Below are positions 34,489-43,205 of a DNA stretch of 55,030 nt, piece after piece (position 1 is the first letter of the stretch; each line of letters starts with the position of its first letter). The stretch is from Rahnella sp. AA (lineage in GTDB: Bacteria > Pseudomonadota > Gammaproteobacteria > Enterobacterales > Enterobacteriaceae). The stretch spans positions 1 through 55,030 of the forward strand of contig NZ_PITQ01000018.1 in the NCBI RefSeq assembly GCF_002834385.1, read 5' to 3'. The position numbers were made by a program, and so were the translations under genes. The notes beneath the pieces were generated by a model. That model ran no database searches, was not told where the DNA came from, and worked only from the letters and a program-made list of their open reading frames with translations.

Positions 34489-36317
34489 TTCCCTCCGGTT
34501 TGTGCGTTAACCTGCGCGGCGATGCGGTCTTTCACCTGCTGCACCATCACGGACGAGTCCGGGATTTTCTGGTTGGTCATCAGGTCGGTGTAGAAGTCCG
34601 CAAAGTTAATCAGGTCAAAGTTAATGTCCTGCAGCTCCGGCACGGTGATGCCCCGGCAGTTCGGCGAGTCACCGCTGCCAAAGCTGACACCCAGCTGGTC
34701 ACGGCGCCCCTGCTCCTGGATGATGCGGGCCAGCTTGCCGCCGAACACGCAGTACACCTGTTTTTTCTGGATGCACACGCCCAGCACGGCGGTATTGCAG
34801 GCTTCGCCGACGCTGACGACCACCTTTTTCGCCTTGGCTTTGCCGATGGCCATCTCATCGCTGTTGCAGTTGGCCAGCCCCGCACTGTTCCCCCACCCGG
34901 AATCCACACAGCAGTTGGAGAATCCGGCCATCGCCTTGCGGCAGGACATGGCCTGTCCGGTGAACGCTTTGATGTTGATTTGATCGTTCGTCACATCGGC
35001 ACCGGCGGACGCCAGCCCGGCGAGTTTCGCCACGGCGGTATCAAACCCGCTGTCACCGGCCCCGGTCGTGTCGTTGCAGTCGCCGGACATGCACAGATAA
35101 TTGCCACCGCACAGTTTTCCCGTGGAGGTGTAGACCTGCTGGCACTGGTAGGTTTGCGAAACGTGCGAGCAGACACCGTTGGTGGTTTCCGTGCAGGACG
35201 TGGACGAGGCCGTGCAGCTGGCGTTGCTCATCAGGGAGCTGCAGGTCCCGTTTGTCGCGGCATTCACCTGATACGTATCCGTGTACTGCCAGCAATCGCT
35301 GTAAATCGTCTGGGTCTGTCCGTTGATGATCGTGGTCCGGTTACCGCCGGCCAGGGTGCAGGTGGTACTGGTTAACTGGCTGGTGGCCGGATCCACATTG
35401 CAGTTGGGGGCAGCCCAGGTGATTTCGGGCACCCAGACCTGCTGGGTGGCCTGTATCTGCACCGTTAAATTCCAGGCTAAGAATCCTCCCTGAAAGTAAT
35501 CCAGGACAATATTCAGCCCGGACTTCGCGGTGATCGGTGCGGTCACGATGCCCGAATCCGGGATAACGACGCCGGCGGCGTTAATCGAAAAGCTTTGGGT
35601 ATAGTCCCCGTTTTCGTTTTTCGTGGCGATGTCGTTCCCCCACAACTGCATATGACTTAAATACGTCGGCGCATTTTTGGAATGGAGGCTGAGGGTGGCA
35701 CTCACCAGCGTCGCCCCTCCGGGGAGGGAAAACTGTGCCAGTACGCCGCCATTCGCCACGGTGTACACCCACGAAGTGGGGTCGACGGTGATCGTTTGTA
35801 ACGTCGACTGGGTGACAAAATGCCCGCCCGCTGTGGCGATACGGATGCAGGTACCGGTGTAATTCGTGTCCCGGTCACAGGTGTAATTCTGGAAGGTGCT
35901 TTTGCTCACCGTCGTATCGGTACACTGGTCATAGGTGCCGCTGACGACGGCATCCGACGTACTTTCCGCATCCTTACCGGCGGTAATAAACGGCGCGCTG
36001 GGGTCAATGGTCACCGCCGGATTGGTGGTCCCGGCACTGATGATGGCCTGTCCGGCGGCGTTCTGGCCGAGTTCGGTCTGCCCTTTGTCACTGATCCCCC
36101 CGTCCCCCCCCTGCACCCCGCCGTAATAACCACTTTGTGACGGGTTTGCCGTATAGCCGGGGATCACATCGGACGGCGAGGTACTCTTCATGCCCGACGT
36201 GCCCTGGCTGCTGTTGGCTTTCCCGTAACTGGACCCCGCGCTGTAGGCATCGCTGACCGCATCGGCCTGCGCCCCCTGCATGCACAGCAATAACAGTGAC
36301 AAAAGCAGACGCTTCAT
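34485..36317 (-). CDS. traN: TraN, outer-membrane mating-pair stabilisation adhesin
   Basis: The 610-aa protein has a signal peptide (to AQA, about 18), a Ser/Gly-rich N-terminal part, and many cysteines in the central and C-terminal regions (for example CSSLMSNASCTASSTSCTETTNGVCSH and CGGNYLCMSGDC). The conserved tail includes ALAGFSNCCVDSGWG-type and SPNCRGITVPELQDINFDLINF segments. TraN contacts an outer-membrane protein of the recipient and determines recipient range. Length matches F TraN (602 aa). The start overlaps trbC by four bases. Confidence 0.96.
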   Translation of the reverse strand: MKRLLLSLLLLCMQGAQADAVSDAYSAGSSYGKANSSQGTSGMKSTSPSDVIPGYTANPSQSGYYGGVQGGDGGISDKGQTELGQNAAGQAIISAGTTNPAVTIDPSAPFITAGKDAESTSDAVVSGTYDQCTDTTVSKSTFQNYTCDRDTNYTGTCIRIATAGGHFVTQSTLQTITVDPTSWVYTVANGGVLAQFSLPGGATLVSATLSLHSKNAPTYLSHMQLWGNDIATKNENGDYTQSFSINAAGVVIPDSGIVTAPITAKSGLNIVLDYFQGGFLAWNLTVQIQATQQVWVPEITWAAPNCNVDPATSQLTSTTCTLAGGNRTTIINGQTQTIYSDCWQYTDTYQVNAATNGTCSSLMSNASCTASSTSCTETTNGVCSHVSQTYQCQQVYTSTGKLCGGNYLCMSGDCNDTTGAGDSGFDTAVAKLAGLASAGADVTNDQINIKAFTGQAMSCRKAMAGFSNCCVDSGWGNSAGLANCNSDEMAIGKAKAKKVVVSVGEACNTAVLGVCIQKKQVYCVFGGKLARIIQEQGRRDQLGVSFGSGDSPNCRGITVPELQDINFDLINFADFYTDLMTNQKIPDSSVMVQQVKDRIAAQVNAQTGGK

Positions 36318-36943
36318 TTTTTACCCTCCCCCGTCTGTAGCAGTTTCGCCGCCGTGCCGGCACAGTCGCCGCGCTGCCGGACTTCTTCCAGCGCCTGCCG
36401 GATGGGCAGGCTGCCGTAAAGCACGTCAAATTTTCCGCTGCAGGTCACCACCAGCGCCGGTACCGCCTTGATCCCGAACTGCTGGTAAAGCGTCGGGTCA
36501 ATCTGCACGCCGGCTTCTTTGTCCTTTTTGGACAGCTCAAACATCACGGAGGCGGTTTTGCGAAAGTCGTTATCCAGCAGGCCGCGCAGCGTGGCCGGGA
36601 TGCCAAACCGGCGGGCATCGGCGAGCATCGGCAGCAGGCCCTCTTCGGGAATGCCCAGGCTCACGAAGTACACCGCCAGCGGCGTGGGCCTGTCAGCGCT
36701 GTTCTGGTCAGCCTGCGAGGCAGCAATGTCGTTTTGCAGCTGTGAAACCTTATTTTGCTGTGCCGCTGGCAGGGTGATGTTCATCCCCTTCAGCTGCGCC
36801 TGGAACTGCTCGAGTTCCGTTTGTTTTTGCTTCATGTACGCCCGGTCGCCGGCGGACACGGTGGGTTGCTCCGCCGCCTGCACGGATTGCGCACAGAGCA
36901 GCGCGGCGCTGAGGGTCAGCGCCGTTATCAGGAGTCTGTTCAT
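36314..36943 (-). CDS. trbC: TrbC, periplasmic pilus assembly protein
   Basis: The 209-aa protein has a signal peptide (to VQA, about 23), a helical middle, and the conserved C-terminal block YFVSLGIPEEGLLPMLADARRFGIPATLRGLLDNDFRKTA, VQIDPTLYQQFGIKAVPALVVTCSGKFDVLYGSLPIRQALE, close to F TrbC. It has a thioredoxin-like fold and acts with TraW and TraU. Start behind AAGGAC; 9 bases separate it from the traU stop. Confidence 0.95.
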   Translation of the reverse strand: MNRLLITALTLSAALLCAQSVQAAEQPTVSAGDRAYMKQKQTELEQFQAQLKGMNITLPAAQQNKVSQLQNDIAASQADQNSADRPTPLAVYFVSLGIPEEGLLPMLADARRFGIPATLRGLLDNDFRKTASVMFELSKKDKEAGVQIDPTLYQQFGIKAVPALVVTCSGKFDVLYGSLPIRQALEEVRQRGDCAGTAAKLLQTGEGKK

Positions 36944-36952
36944 GGATTGTCC

Positions 36953-37945
36953 TTACAGGAACACGCAGTTACGCTTTCGCCACATGAGGTAGCCGAAGTT
37001 CTTCTTGGAGGTCGGGGCGTTGTGTATCGACCCCCACAGCTGGGTGGTGGTGCCAAACGGGTGGCAGTCGCTGGGTTCGGGGTACATGTTCACCATCTGG
37101 TAACGCCAGCGGGATTTCGGGATGATCGGGGACGGATATTCAAAACACACGGCGGTATCCGCCCCGACCGTCTCCATCACCAGCCCCTCCCGGTGCAGCT
37201 TGAACGCCATCCGTTCGCTGACTAAAACCGACGCCTCGAGCGGAGAGTATTCGTTGCTGGTATAACCGGTGAAGGGGTACATCGACCCCTGTGCGCCCGC
37301 ACACCAGAACAGCGCGTCGAGCGGTACACCGGCGGTGGAGGCCACTGAGTCGGCGGCGCAGGCGCCCTGAGCCAGCAGATTGGAGAACAGGCTCACTTCC
37401 GGGTTGATGATCATCGACAGGGTACTGTCATTCCACAGCGGGTCCACCTCGGAGAGGTAGGCAATGTCCATGTCACCGGTCTGCATGCAGCCGACGCTGG
37501 TGATGATATTGAGCCAGAAAATCAGCGGGTATTTGTACCAGTGAACGTGATAGAACGCGCCCGGCGAGGGCTTGTCACTTTGCCCACCCGTGCCGGTGCC
37601 GGTGCGGCCGAGGTCAATTTTAAACCCGCCCATGTTCACCATCACGCCAGGTTCACGGGTGACGTCGGTCAGGGCCATCGGTTCCCAAAAGCCGATCGCC
37701 AGTCCCAGACGGTATAAAATCCCCACAGGGCAGAGCTGGATGGGGGATGCGGGGTTGGGTGTATCAGGATGCCCCCCGGAGGCCAGCTGGATACTGCCCA
37801 GCGACATGGGAAACAGGCATCGCCAGCAGACGTCACTGATGGGGTTCACCCAGCGCCCGTCACCGGCATTCGCACTGACGGCCTGTGCGGGCGTGCACAA
37901 CATGGCCGTCCAGATTAACGTGAGGCAGAGCAGGAGTTTTCGCAT
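36953..37945 (-). CDS. traU: TraU, pilus assembly and DNA transfer protein
   Basis: ATG 37945 behind AGGAGG gives 330 aa, exactly the F TraU length, so earlier in-frame codons are rejected. After a signal peptide (to AQA, about 22) come ISDVCWRCLFPMSLGS, PIQLCPV, FWEPMALTDVTREPGVMVNMGG and HVHWYKYPLIFWLNIITSVGCMQTGDMDIAYLSEVDPLWNDS, all typical. About ten cysteines imply several disulfides. TraU supports DNA transfer more than piliation. Confidence 0.96.
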   Translation of the reverse strand: MRKLLLCLTLIWTAMLCTPAQAVSANAGDGRWVNPISDVCWRCLFPMSLGSIQLASGGHPDTPNPASPIQLCPVGILYRLGLAIGFWEPMALTDVTREPGVMVNMGGFKIDLGRTGTGTGGQSDKPSPGAFYHVHWYKYPLIFWLNIITSVGCMQTGDMDIAYLSEVDPLWNDSTLSMIINPEVSLFSNLLAQGACAADSVASTAGVPLDALFWCAGAQGSMYPFTGYTSNEYSPLEASVLVSERMAFKLHREGLVMETVGADTAVCFEYPSPIIPKSRWRYQMVNMYPEPSDCHPFGTTTQLWGSIHNAPTSKKNFGYLMWRKRNCVFL

Positions 37946-38000
37946 TCGCCCTCCTGGGGTCGGATATTCACCCAAAGAAAAATATATTTCAGGCTTTCCA

Positions 38001-38276
38001 TCAGACATTCCTCTTGTTAGCCAGATGCCCGTGACGCAGGAGTACCGTGCGGATATCGTGCTCATTCAGGGACGCCAGGATGAGGGCAGTGCGAAGCTCG
38101 ACGCTCAGGGCCAGCAGCGTCTGTAACGCCGCCCGGATAACTACTGACTCGGTGTAAAGCGGGTGCTCTTCCGTCATGGCCCGCAGACCGTTTTTATCGA
38201 CCTCGCCGATGCGTACCGTCGTGGCAAAGCGTTTGATGTTATCCGTCTCAGGGTTGTCTTTAACGCAACGATTCAT
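38001..38276 (-). CDS. hypothetical protein, 91 aa, between traW and traU
   Basis: The start overlaps the traW stop by four bases behind GGAGG. The product is soluble and helical (MTEEHPLYTESVVIRAALQTLLALSVELRTALILASLNEHDI), with a pattern resembling a small ribbon-helix-helix or helical repressor but no firm match. F has no gene here. Tight coupling to traW suggests it is translated, and a regulatory or structural role cannot be separated. Confidence 0.55.
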   Translation of the reverse strand: MNRCVKDNPETDNIKRFATTVRIGEVDKNGLRAMTEEHPLYTESVVIRAALQTLLALSVELRTALILASLNEHDIRTVLLRHGHLANKRNV

Positions 38277-38893
38277 TTCAGTGCCACCTCCTCAACCTTG
38301 AGCGTCCGGTCGTCGCGGCTGATACGTACCGGGGTATGCTCGAAGCCAAATTTTGTTGTCAGGGTGCCGTACTGGTCGAAGTACACCGGCTCATCCAGCG
38401 CGTTGCTGCTGTCCCGGATATTGCCGTTCACCAGAATGACTTTGAAATTGGCCTGACCGCGCAGCTGCTGTTTAACCCACGTCATCTGCGCCGGGTTGTC
38501 ACCGTCAATGAAGTAGAGGGTTTCGCTAAACGGCACCTTATCCAGCGGGTTCACCTTGTCACCGGCGCGGGCGATCACGTTGCCCTGCATGTCCCGGACC
38601 GTTTCCCGTACGGTAAAGGTCGGGTCATAGTGCAGCGTACGGTCGGTCTTCGCCGGCGTCAGGCCCGCCACCGGATCGGGGCGAACGGCGTGGGCTTTCA
38701 CCCGCGCCTCGGCTTCACGCTGCAGGCGATCCATCTCCCCGCTGTTTTTCATCTCCTGCAGCCGCTGGCCGATAAAGCCCAGCAGGTCAGGCTCGGCTAT
38801 CGGGAACAGATGTCCGATAGTGCCGAGATCTTTCGCCCCCGCTGACAGGCTGAATAACCCTGCCAGCAGGCAGACAGCCAGCCGTGTTGTCAT
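38273..38893 (-). CDS. traW: TraW, periplasmic pilus assembly protein
   Basis: The 206-aa protein has a signal peptide (to AGA, about 20) followed by KDLGTIGHLFPIAEPDLLGFIGQRL, the hallmark TraW start, then RDMQGNVIARAGDKVNPLDKVPFSETLYFIDGDNPAQ and FDQYGTLTTKFGFEHTPVRISRD. F TraW is 210 aa. It interacts with TrbC and TraU. It overlaps trbI upstream and the 91-aa gene downstream by four bases each. Confidence 0.96.
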   Translation of the reverse strand: MTTRLAVCLLAGLFSLSAGAKDLGTIGHLFPIAEPDLLGFIGQRLQEMKNSGEMDRLQREAEARVKAHAVRPDPVAGLTPAKTDRTLHYDPTFTVRETVRDMQGNVIARAGDKVNPLDKVPFSETLYFIDGDNPAQMTWVKQQLRGQANFKVILVNGNIRDSSNALDEPVYFDQYGTLTTKFGFEHTPVRISRDDRTLKVEEVALK

Positions 38894-39306
38894 GGGGTCT
38901 CCTGCATGCGGCGGGCAATATCCGCCTGAATTTGCGGTGTGATATCCAGCGCCGGCCTCACCACTGCCGGCGGCACCAGGATCAGGTCATCATGCTCCTG
39001 CTGCCAGGCGTCGAGACTGGCGTTAAGTGCCTGGTCAAAGCGCAGGGTCATGGCCCGCGCGCTCTCCTCGTTAAGCTGTCGCCGGGCAGACTGCTGCATA
39101 AACAGATCAATGGTGCCCTTCATGTTAAACACCACCGTCCGGCGCTGAAGCTGCTGGGCCACCAGCGCACTGACGCCGGCGCACACGGCCACCAGCAACA
39201 GCCCCGCCGCCAAGACGCGGACAGATTTTTTCCTGAAAAAACCGGCCCTGCTGACCGGCGTTATGCCCTGCCTGACGGCCGGGGCATCAAAATCGGCATC
39301 ACTCAC
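38890..39306 (-). CDS. trbI: TrbI, inner-membrane pilus protein
   Basis: The 138-aa bitopic protein has a cytoplasmic N-terminus, one transmembrane helix (about 28-49, VLAAGLLLVAVCAGVSALVA) and a periplasmic helical part with RTVVFNMKGTIDLFMQQSARRQLNEE, matching F TrbI (128 aa). In F excess TrbI gives long pili and it is linked to pilus retraction. Start overlaps the traC stop by four bases. Confidence 0.93.
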   Translation of the reverse strand: MSDADFDAPAVRQGITPVSRAGFFRKKSVRVLAAGLLLVAVCAGVSALVAQQLQRRTVVFNMKGTIDLFMQQSARRQLNEESARAMTLRFDQALNASLDAWQQEHDDLILVPPAVVRPALDITPQIQADIARRMQETP

Positions 39307-41969
39307 GCGCTTATCTCCTCGGTGTTATCCCCACGCAATCCCGCCCAAATCTCCAGTTCCCGCATCTCGTCCTGGTACATGTCAGGCTCACTGGCCAGCA
39401 GGTACGCCGCCTCTTCACTGGTCGCGCCCGCCGCCTGTGCGTCACTCATGTACTGGAAGTCCTGCCCGCGCGTGCTGAACATCGCCCGCGTCACCGGGTC
39501 GACGAACACGCGGTGGAAGGAACTGTTTTCCCCGGTCGAAATCATGACCGAACTGAAGCCGGTATCTTTCGCCGGCTGGAAGCCGCGAATAACCTGCGTT
39601 TCCTGTTCGCTGAACTGGTCGGGGTTGGCGTTGAGGTAGGTTTTGAAGGCTTTGGCATCCTGCAGCAGTGTCACCTTGGTGCCGCTGCAGTCCCAGGCCG
39701 CCGCCGCCGCCGGCGGTGCAGCCTGATCTTTGGTGCCGGTAAAGTCCTTAATGCCCTGGGTGATGGTAATGAAGGCACCCCGGTGGCGGCGCACCGTCCG
39801 GTAACCGGTTTCGATAAAGCGGGCGGCGTGCGGGTTGGAGCCGCTGAACAGCCGCCAGGCTTCGTCGATAATAGCCACCTTCTTCAGGTCACGCGGCGAG
39901 TGGTACATTTTTTCCTGTATCGCCAGAATGAGCGAGTACAGGATGGCCGACAGCAGGTGTGGCTGGTTTTCCAGGCTCAGCAGCTCCAGCACGGCAAAAC
40001 GGGTGTTGCTGTCGAGCGTCGGGTTGTCGGAGTTGAAGTACTCGCCGTTCGCCCCCCAGGTACACCAGCGGTCCAGCAGCAGAACCAGCTCGTTGATGCG
40101 GTCGCGGATGGTCGGCTGGGAGTCGTAAATGGTCGTGACTTCTTGCGAAATCATGTACGCCACCACGTCATCAATACGGGCTTGGTTGGCTTTGGCTTCC
40201 CAGGCCGCCACCACGCCTTTGAGCAGGATGGTTTCGCTGACCTTATCCAGCGGTTCATTGGGGCTGGCCAGTACGGTGAGCAGACCGGTGATCCCCTCTG
40301 CCGACTCTTTGATATCCACCACGTTCGCAAACGGATTAAAGCGCAGCGTGGCCCCGTCCAGGTATTTCCCGCCGGCCTGTCGGCAGAAGTTCTTGTAGCT
40401 CGCCCCCATGTCGATAACCCACGCGAAGCCGTTTGAGTTCAGCACCTGCCGCAGGATTTCCTGGATAAAGAAGCTTTTGCCCGCGCCGGTGGTCCCGGTC
40501 ACCGCAATGTTGTAGTTTGTGCTGCCGTTGCTTTCACTGAACATGTCGAAAAAGGCCAGCGCGTTACGGTAGGTCGGCAGCGGGCTGCCCACCGGCGACA
40601 TCTGCCGCTCGGCCACCACCGGCATCAGGTTGACGGCGTTAAAGCTTTTACAACGCAGGGTGGCCCCCATCATCACCATGTCCTCCCACAGTCCTTCCTG
40701 CATCACAAACGGGAAGGAACTGACCCAGTTACGCAGCTGCTGGAAGCGCGGCGCGGAGATTTCCAGGTCGTTTTTGCGGAACACGTTGATGGCCGCCAGC
40801 TCGCAGGCCTGCTGTTCGCTGGCGTCATCGGGCGTGAACAGGGTCAGGTTCAGCGAGAAACTGCACATGGAAATCTCATTACTGGCCAGCCCCCCTCGCA
40901 GGTCACGCCACTCCTCATAGGCCCGCTGGGTGCCGGGGAACAGCTTGGCGTAGGAGGTGCCGGCTTTCTTCCCTAAATCCTGCTCCTTGCGGAAGGCCGC
41001 ATTCTGGCTTTGTACCTGGTCTTCCACCGACACCGTCCAGCTGAGGATGAACGGACAGGGGATACCCAGATCGGGGAAACGCATGTTCTGCAGGTTGTCT
41101 GACGCCTGCCAGAGCGCGAAGCGCTGTGGCTGTTTAACCAGCTGCATATTGACGATACGGGTGCTGGCCACGGCCGTATCGCGGCTGTCACCGAGGATGC
41201 GGTCTTCGGGCTGGCGTGCCGTGGTCAGGCGCAGATACCCCGGACGCACTTCCATTTCGGTACTGTGGTCGACGCACTGGCGGTGCAGTTCCTGATCCGG
41301 GTTCCAGTGATCGGGGCTGCGCGTAACCTGCCCCGGCCGGTAGTTAAGCTGTTCACGCATGACCGACAGGAACTCATTCGCACCGACGCGGCGCGTCTCC
41401 ATATGGGCGGCCATCAGTGACACACGCAGCGTCTCGCGCAGCTGCGAAACCTCATCCATTGCCCTGATACCGCCCCGCCCGGAGCGCGCATAAACCAGGA
41501 ACACGCGGTAGTTACGCAGGTACAGCGGGTATTCCCGCGCATTGCTGAGTCCCTTCAGGGCCGCCCGCTCCCAGTAGGCTTTGGTGATGGCGTTAAGCGG
41601 TGCCGCCATGTTGCCTTTCCACATGTCCTTGCTCAGGCCATTGTCGAGCATCTCACCGACGCACTTACTGGCCACCATCAGTACGGTGATCGGCGTTTTA
41701 CGGGGCATTTTTTTACGCAGCAGGTCATCGAGCGCCTGCACCACCTGCTGATTTGCCCCGGCCAGCGGGGCCACTTCCATGATGAAACCGACAGAGCGGC
41801 TGTTGATGAACAGCTCGGTTTTTTCATCAAACATACGGTAAGGCAGCAGGCCGGTGATGGAGGGGTAGCTCAGGCTTTGCTGCAGCAAATCAGCCGCTGA
41901 CTTTGCCCCGCCTTCGTCTTTGCTGCTGGCAAAGATATTGGCTATCTGGTCTAACCAGGAATCACTCAT
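39303..41969 (-). CDS. traC: TraC, VirB4-type ATPase of pilus assembly
   Basis: ATG 41969 gives 888 aa (F TraC 875). Earlier in-frame codons lie in the upstream gene. The VirB4-like ATPase has Walker A VTGTTGAGKSFF near 487-497 and Walker B KKVAIIDEAWRLFSG near 700, with GYRTVRRHRGAFITITQGIKDF after it. It is a peripheral inner-membrane motor for pilin polymerisation. The start overlaps the stop of the small P-loop-like gene by eight bases. Confidence 0.97.
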   Translation of the reverse strand: MSDSWLDQIANIFASSKDEGGAKSAADLLQQSLSYPSITGLLPYRMFDEKTELFINSRSVGFIMEVAPLAGANQQVVQALDDLLRKKMPRKTPITVLMVASKCVGEMLDNGLSKDMWKGNMAAPLNAITKAYWERAALKGLSNAREYPLYLRNYRVFLVYARSGRGGIRAMDEVSQLRETLRVSLMAAHMETRRVGANEFLSVMREQLNYRPGQVTRSPDHWNPDQELHRQCVDHSTEMEVRPGYLRLTTARQPEDRILGDSRDTAVASTRIVNMQLVKQPQRFALWQASDNLQNMRFPDLGIPCPFILSWTVSVEDQVQSQNAAFRKEQDLGKKAGTSYAKLFPGTQRAYEEWRDLRGGLASNEISMCSFSLNLTLFTPDDASEQQACELAAINVFRKNDLEISAPRFQQLRNWVSSFPFVMQEGLWEDMVMMGATLRCKSFNAVNLMPVVAERQMSPVGSPLPTYRNALAFFDMFSESNGSTNYNIAVTGTTGAGKSFFIQEILRQVLNSNGFAWVIDMGASYKNFCRQAGGKYLDGATLRFNPFANVVDIKESAEGITGLLTVLASPNEPLDKVSETILLKGVVAAWEAKANQARIDDVVAYMISQEVTTIYDSQPTIRDRINELVLLLDRWCTWGANGEYFNSDNPTLDSNTRFAVLELLSLENQPHLLSAILYSLILAIQEKMYHSPRDLKKVAIIDEAWRLFSGSNPHAARFIETGYRTVRRHRGAFITITQGIKDFTGTKDQAAPPAAAAAWDCSGTKVTLLQDAKAFKTYLNANPDQFSEQETQVIRGFQPAKDTGFSSVMISTGENSSFHRVFVDPVTRAMFSTRGQDFQYMSDAQAAGATSEEAAYLLASEPDMYQDEMRELEIWAGLRGDNTEEISA

Positions 41970-42255
41970 GGTGCCCCCGTTTATCAGTCTGTTGCAGGTA
42001 ACGATAAAGAAGGGGATCCGCATCGCATGATTTATCCCAGTAGTCGACGCAGATACCCGGTGGCGGGCCAGGCGGCATGCTGTCCGGGGTGGCCTGTGGG
42101 GCGAATATTTTGCCGCTTCCCGTCAGCCCGATACGGAGGATGTTTTCCGGCGAGAAAGCGTCACGCGACAGAAAACGCATGCACGTTGCTGCTGGCCGGC
42201 AATGCAGGCCACGCACGGATGGCCTGGGTGTCTGGTCTAACCAAATTTTTATCAT
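41962..42255 (-). CDS. small protein with degenerate P-loop, copy B (upstream of traC)
   Basis: ATG 42255 behind GGAGG gives 97 aa. The product starts MIKIWLDQTPRPSVRGLHCRPAA and contains ILRIGLTGSGKIF, which fits GxxxxGK but has Ile where Ser/Thr is required. It then has a Pro-rich stretch and CVDYWDK. It is a paralogue of the adjacent 90-aa protein: both share RxLHxRPAA, a FS/S.P....N...IGLTGS.K. block and DSxPP...I..DYW. F has traR and small orfs here. A function is not assignable; loss of a residue in the nucleotide site argues against classical ATPase activity. Confidence 0.6.
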   Translation of the reverse strand: MIKIWLDQTPRPSVRGLHCRPAATCMRFLSRDAFSPENILRIGLTGSGKIFAPQATPDSMPPGPPPGICVDYWDKSCDADPLLYRYLQQTDKRGHHE

Positions 42256-42524
42256 GATACCCTCCATTTTTCAGTGTGTTGCCAGTATTCGTCGTAAATA
42301 ATCACCGGTGACTGGTCAGGCGGAATGCTGTCCAAAATAGCGTGCGCGAAGAATGTTTTTCGGCTTCCCGTCAGCCCGATACACATCACGTTCCCCGATG
42401 TGTATCGGGGCAGTGAAGGCAGTGAAAGCACATCCAATGCTGCCGGCCGGTAATGCAGGCAACGCACGGATGACGCGGGCACCGGTTGCGCGTGGATCAA
42501 TTCAGACATTGACGGTCGTTTCAT
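42252..42524 (-). CDS. small protein with degenerate P-loop, copy A
   Basis: ATG 42524 behind AAGGGGAG gives 90 aa. It contains VMCIGLTGSRKTFFAHAILDSIPP, a P-loop-like block keeping the Lys-Thr pair but with Arg instead of the last Gly, followed by VIIYDEYWQ, which looks like a Walker B strand or a following beta strand of an AAA/TraD-like ATPase. Paralogous to the next gene. It starts 5 bases past the traV stop and overlaps its paralogue by four bases, so all are co-translated. Confidence 0.6.
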   Translation of the reverse strand: MKRPSMSELIHAQPVPASSVRCLHYRPAALDVLSLPSLPRYTSGNVMCIGLTGSRKTFFAHAILDSIPPDQSPVIIYDEYWQHTEKWRVS

Positions 42525-42529
42525 TGGCC

Positions 42530-43075
42530 TCACTCCCCTTCGCTGATCACACGAAAATCACCGTCCCAGCGGGATTTGTTCTTCACAAACTCGACCACGG
42601 CGGGCTGATGGAAGCTGTCCTGCTCATCGACCCAGGGGGCGATCCACAGCCGCTGCGTGGCGTCGGGAATGCGGCGGGCATCCACCTGCCCTGGCCCGTC
42701 CGACGTCGCTGAGCGGGAGGTCGTCAGACTGCCGGTCACCGGCAGAGTTGAAGTCCGAAGCAGGGAGCCGTTTGACGAAACCGGCTGGCCGGCTATCGGT
42801 CTCGGGGCCAGACCGGCGACGCTGATGGGACGATCTGGTGACACGTTGGGTTTGATATTCGTCGTGCGAGCCAGCGGCTCAGCGGCAGGCTTTGGGGTGG
42901 TCTGCGCCGCCGCCGTCAGGTCGTCCAGGCTTTTGCCTTTGGCGGCGAGATGACTGGCATCCGACATAGACAGGCACTGGTCGGTGGCCGTTTTGTTGCA
43001 GTCGAAATCGGAATTCATACCGGCGCAGCCGGTCAGCATGCCGCACAGCAGCACGGCAGGAAGAACTTTGAACAT
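42530..43075 (-). CDS. traV: TraV, outer-membrane lipoprotein of the secretion channel
   Basis: The 181-aa lipoprotein has lipobox MLTGC (Cys about 17), followed by AGMNSDFDCNKTATDQCLSM, which matches TraV of F, including the two cysteines. TraV anchors the core complex (TraB, TraK) in the outer membrane. A Pro-rich middle and a conserved RLWIAPWVDEQDSFHQPAVVEFVKNKSRW end follow. F TraV is 171 aa. The 130-base gap upstream to the nuclease-like gene contains nothing I can call. Confidence 0.95.
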   Translation of the reverse strand: MFKVLPAVLLCGMLTGCAGMNSDFDCNKTATDQCLSMSDASHLAAKGKSLDDLTAAAQTTPKPAAEPLARTTNIKPNVSPDRPISVAGLAPRPIAGQPVSSNGSLLRTSTLPVTGSLTTSRSATSDGPGQVDARRIPDATQRLWIAPWVDEQDSFHQPAVVEFVKNKSRWDGDFRVISEGE

Positions 43076-43205
43076 GGTGTTTACTCCGGATGCGGCGAGG
43101 CCGCCTTTAGTGAAAGAAAAAGTCGTGAGGGGTGGGAATGTTGTCCGTAAATGGCCAGACTTACCGGCCTGCTGTTGAATGGGAAATGCGCGACGGATTG
43201 CGGAA

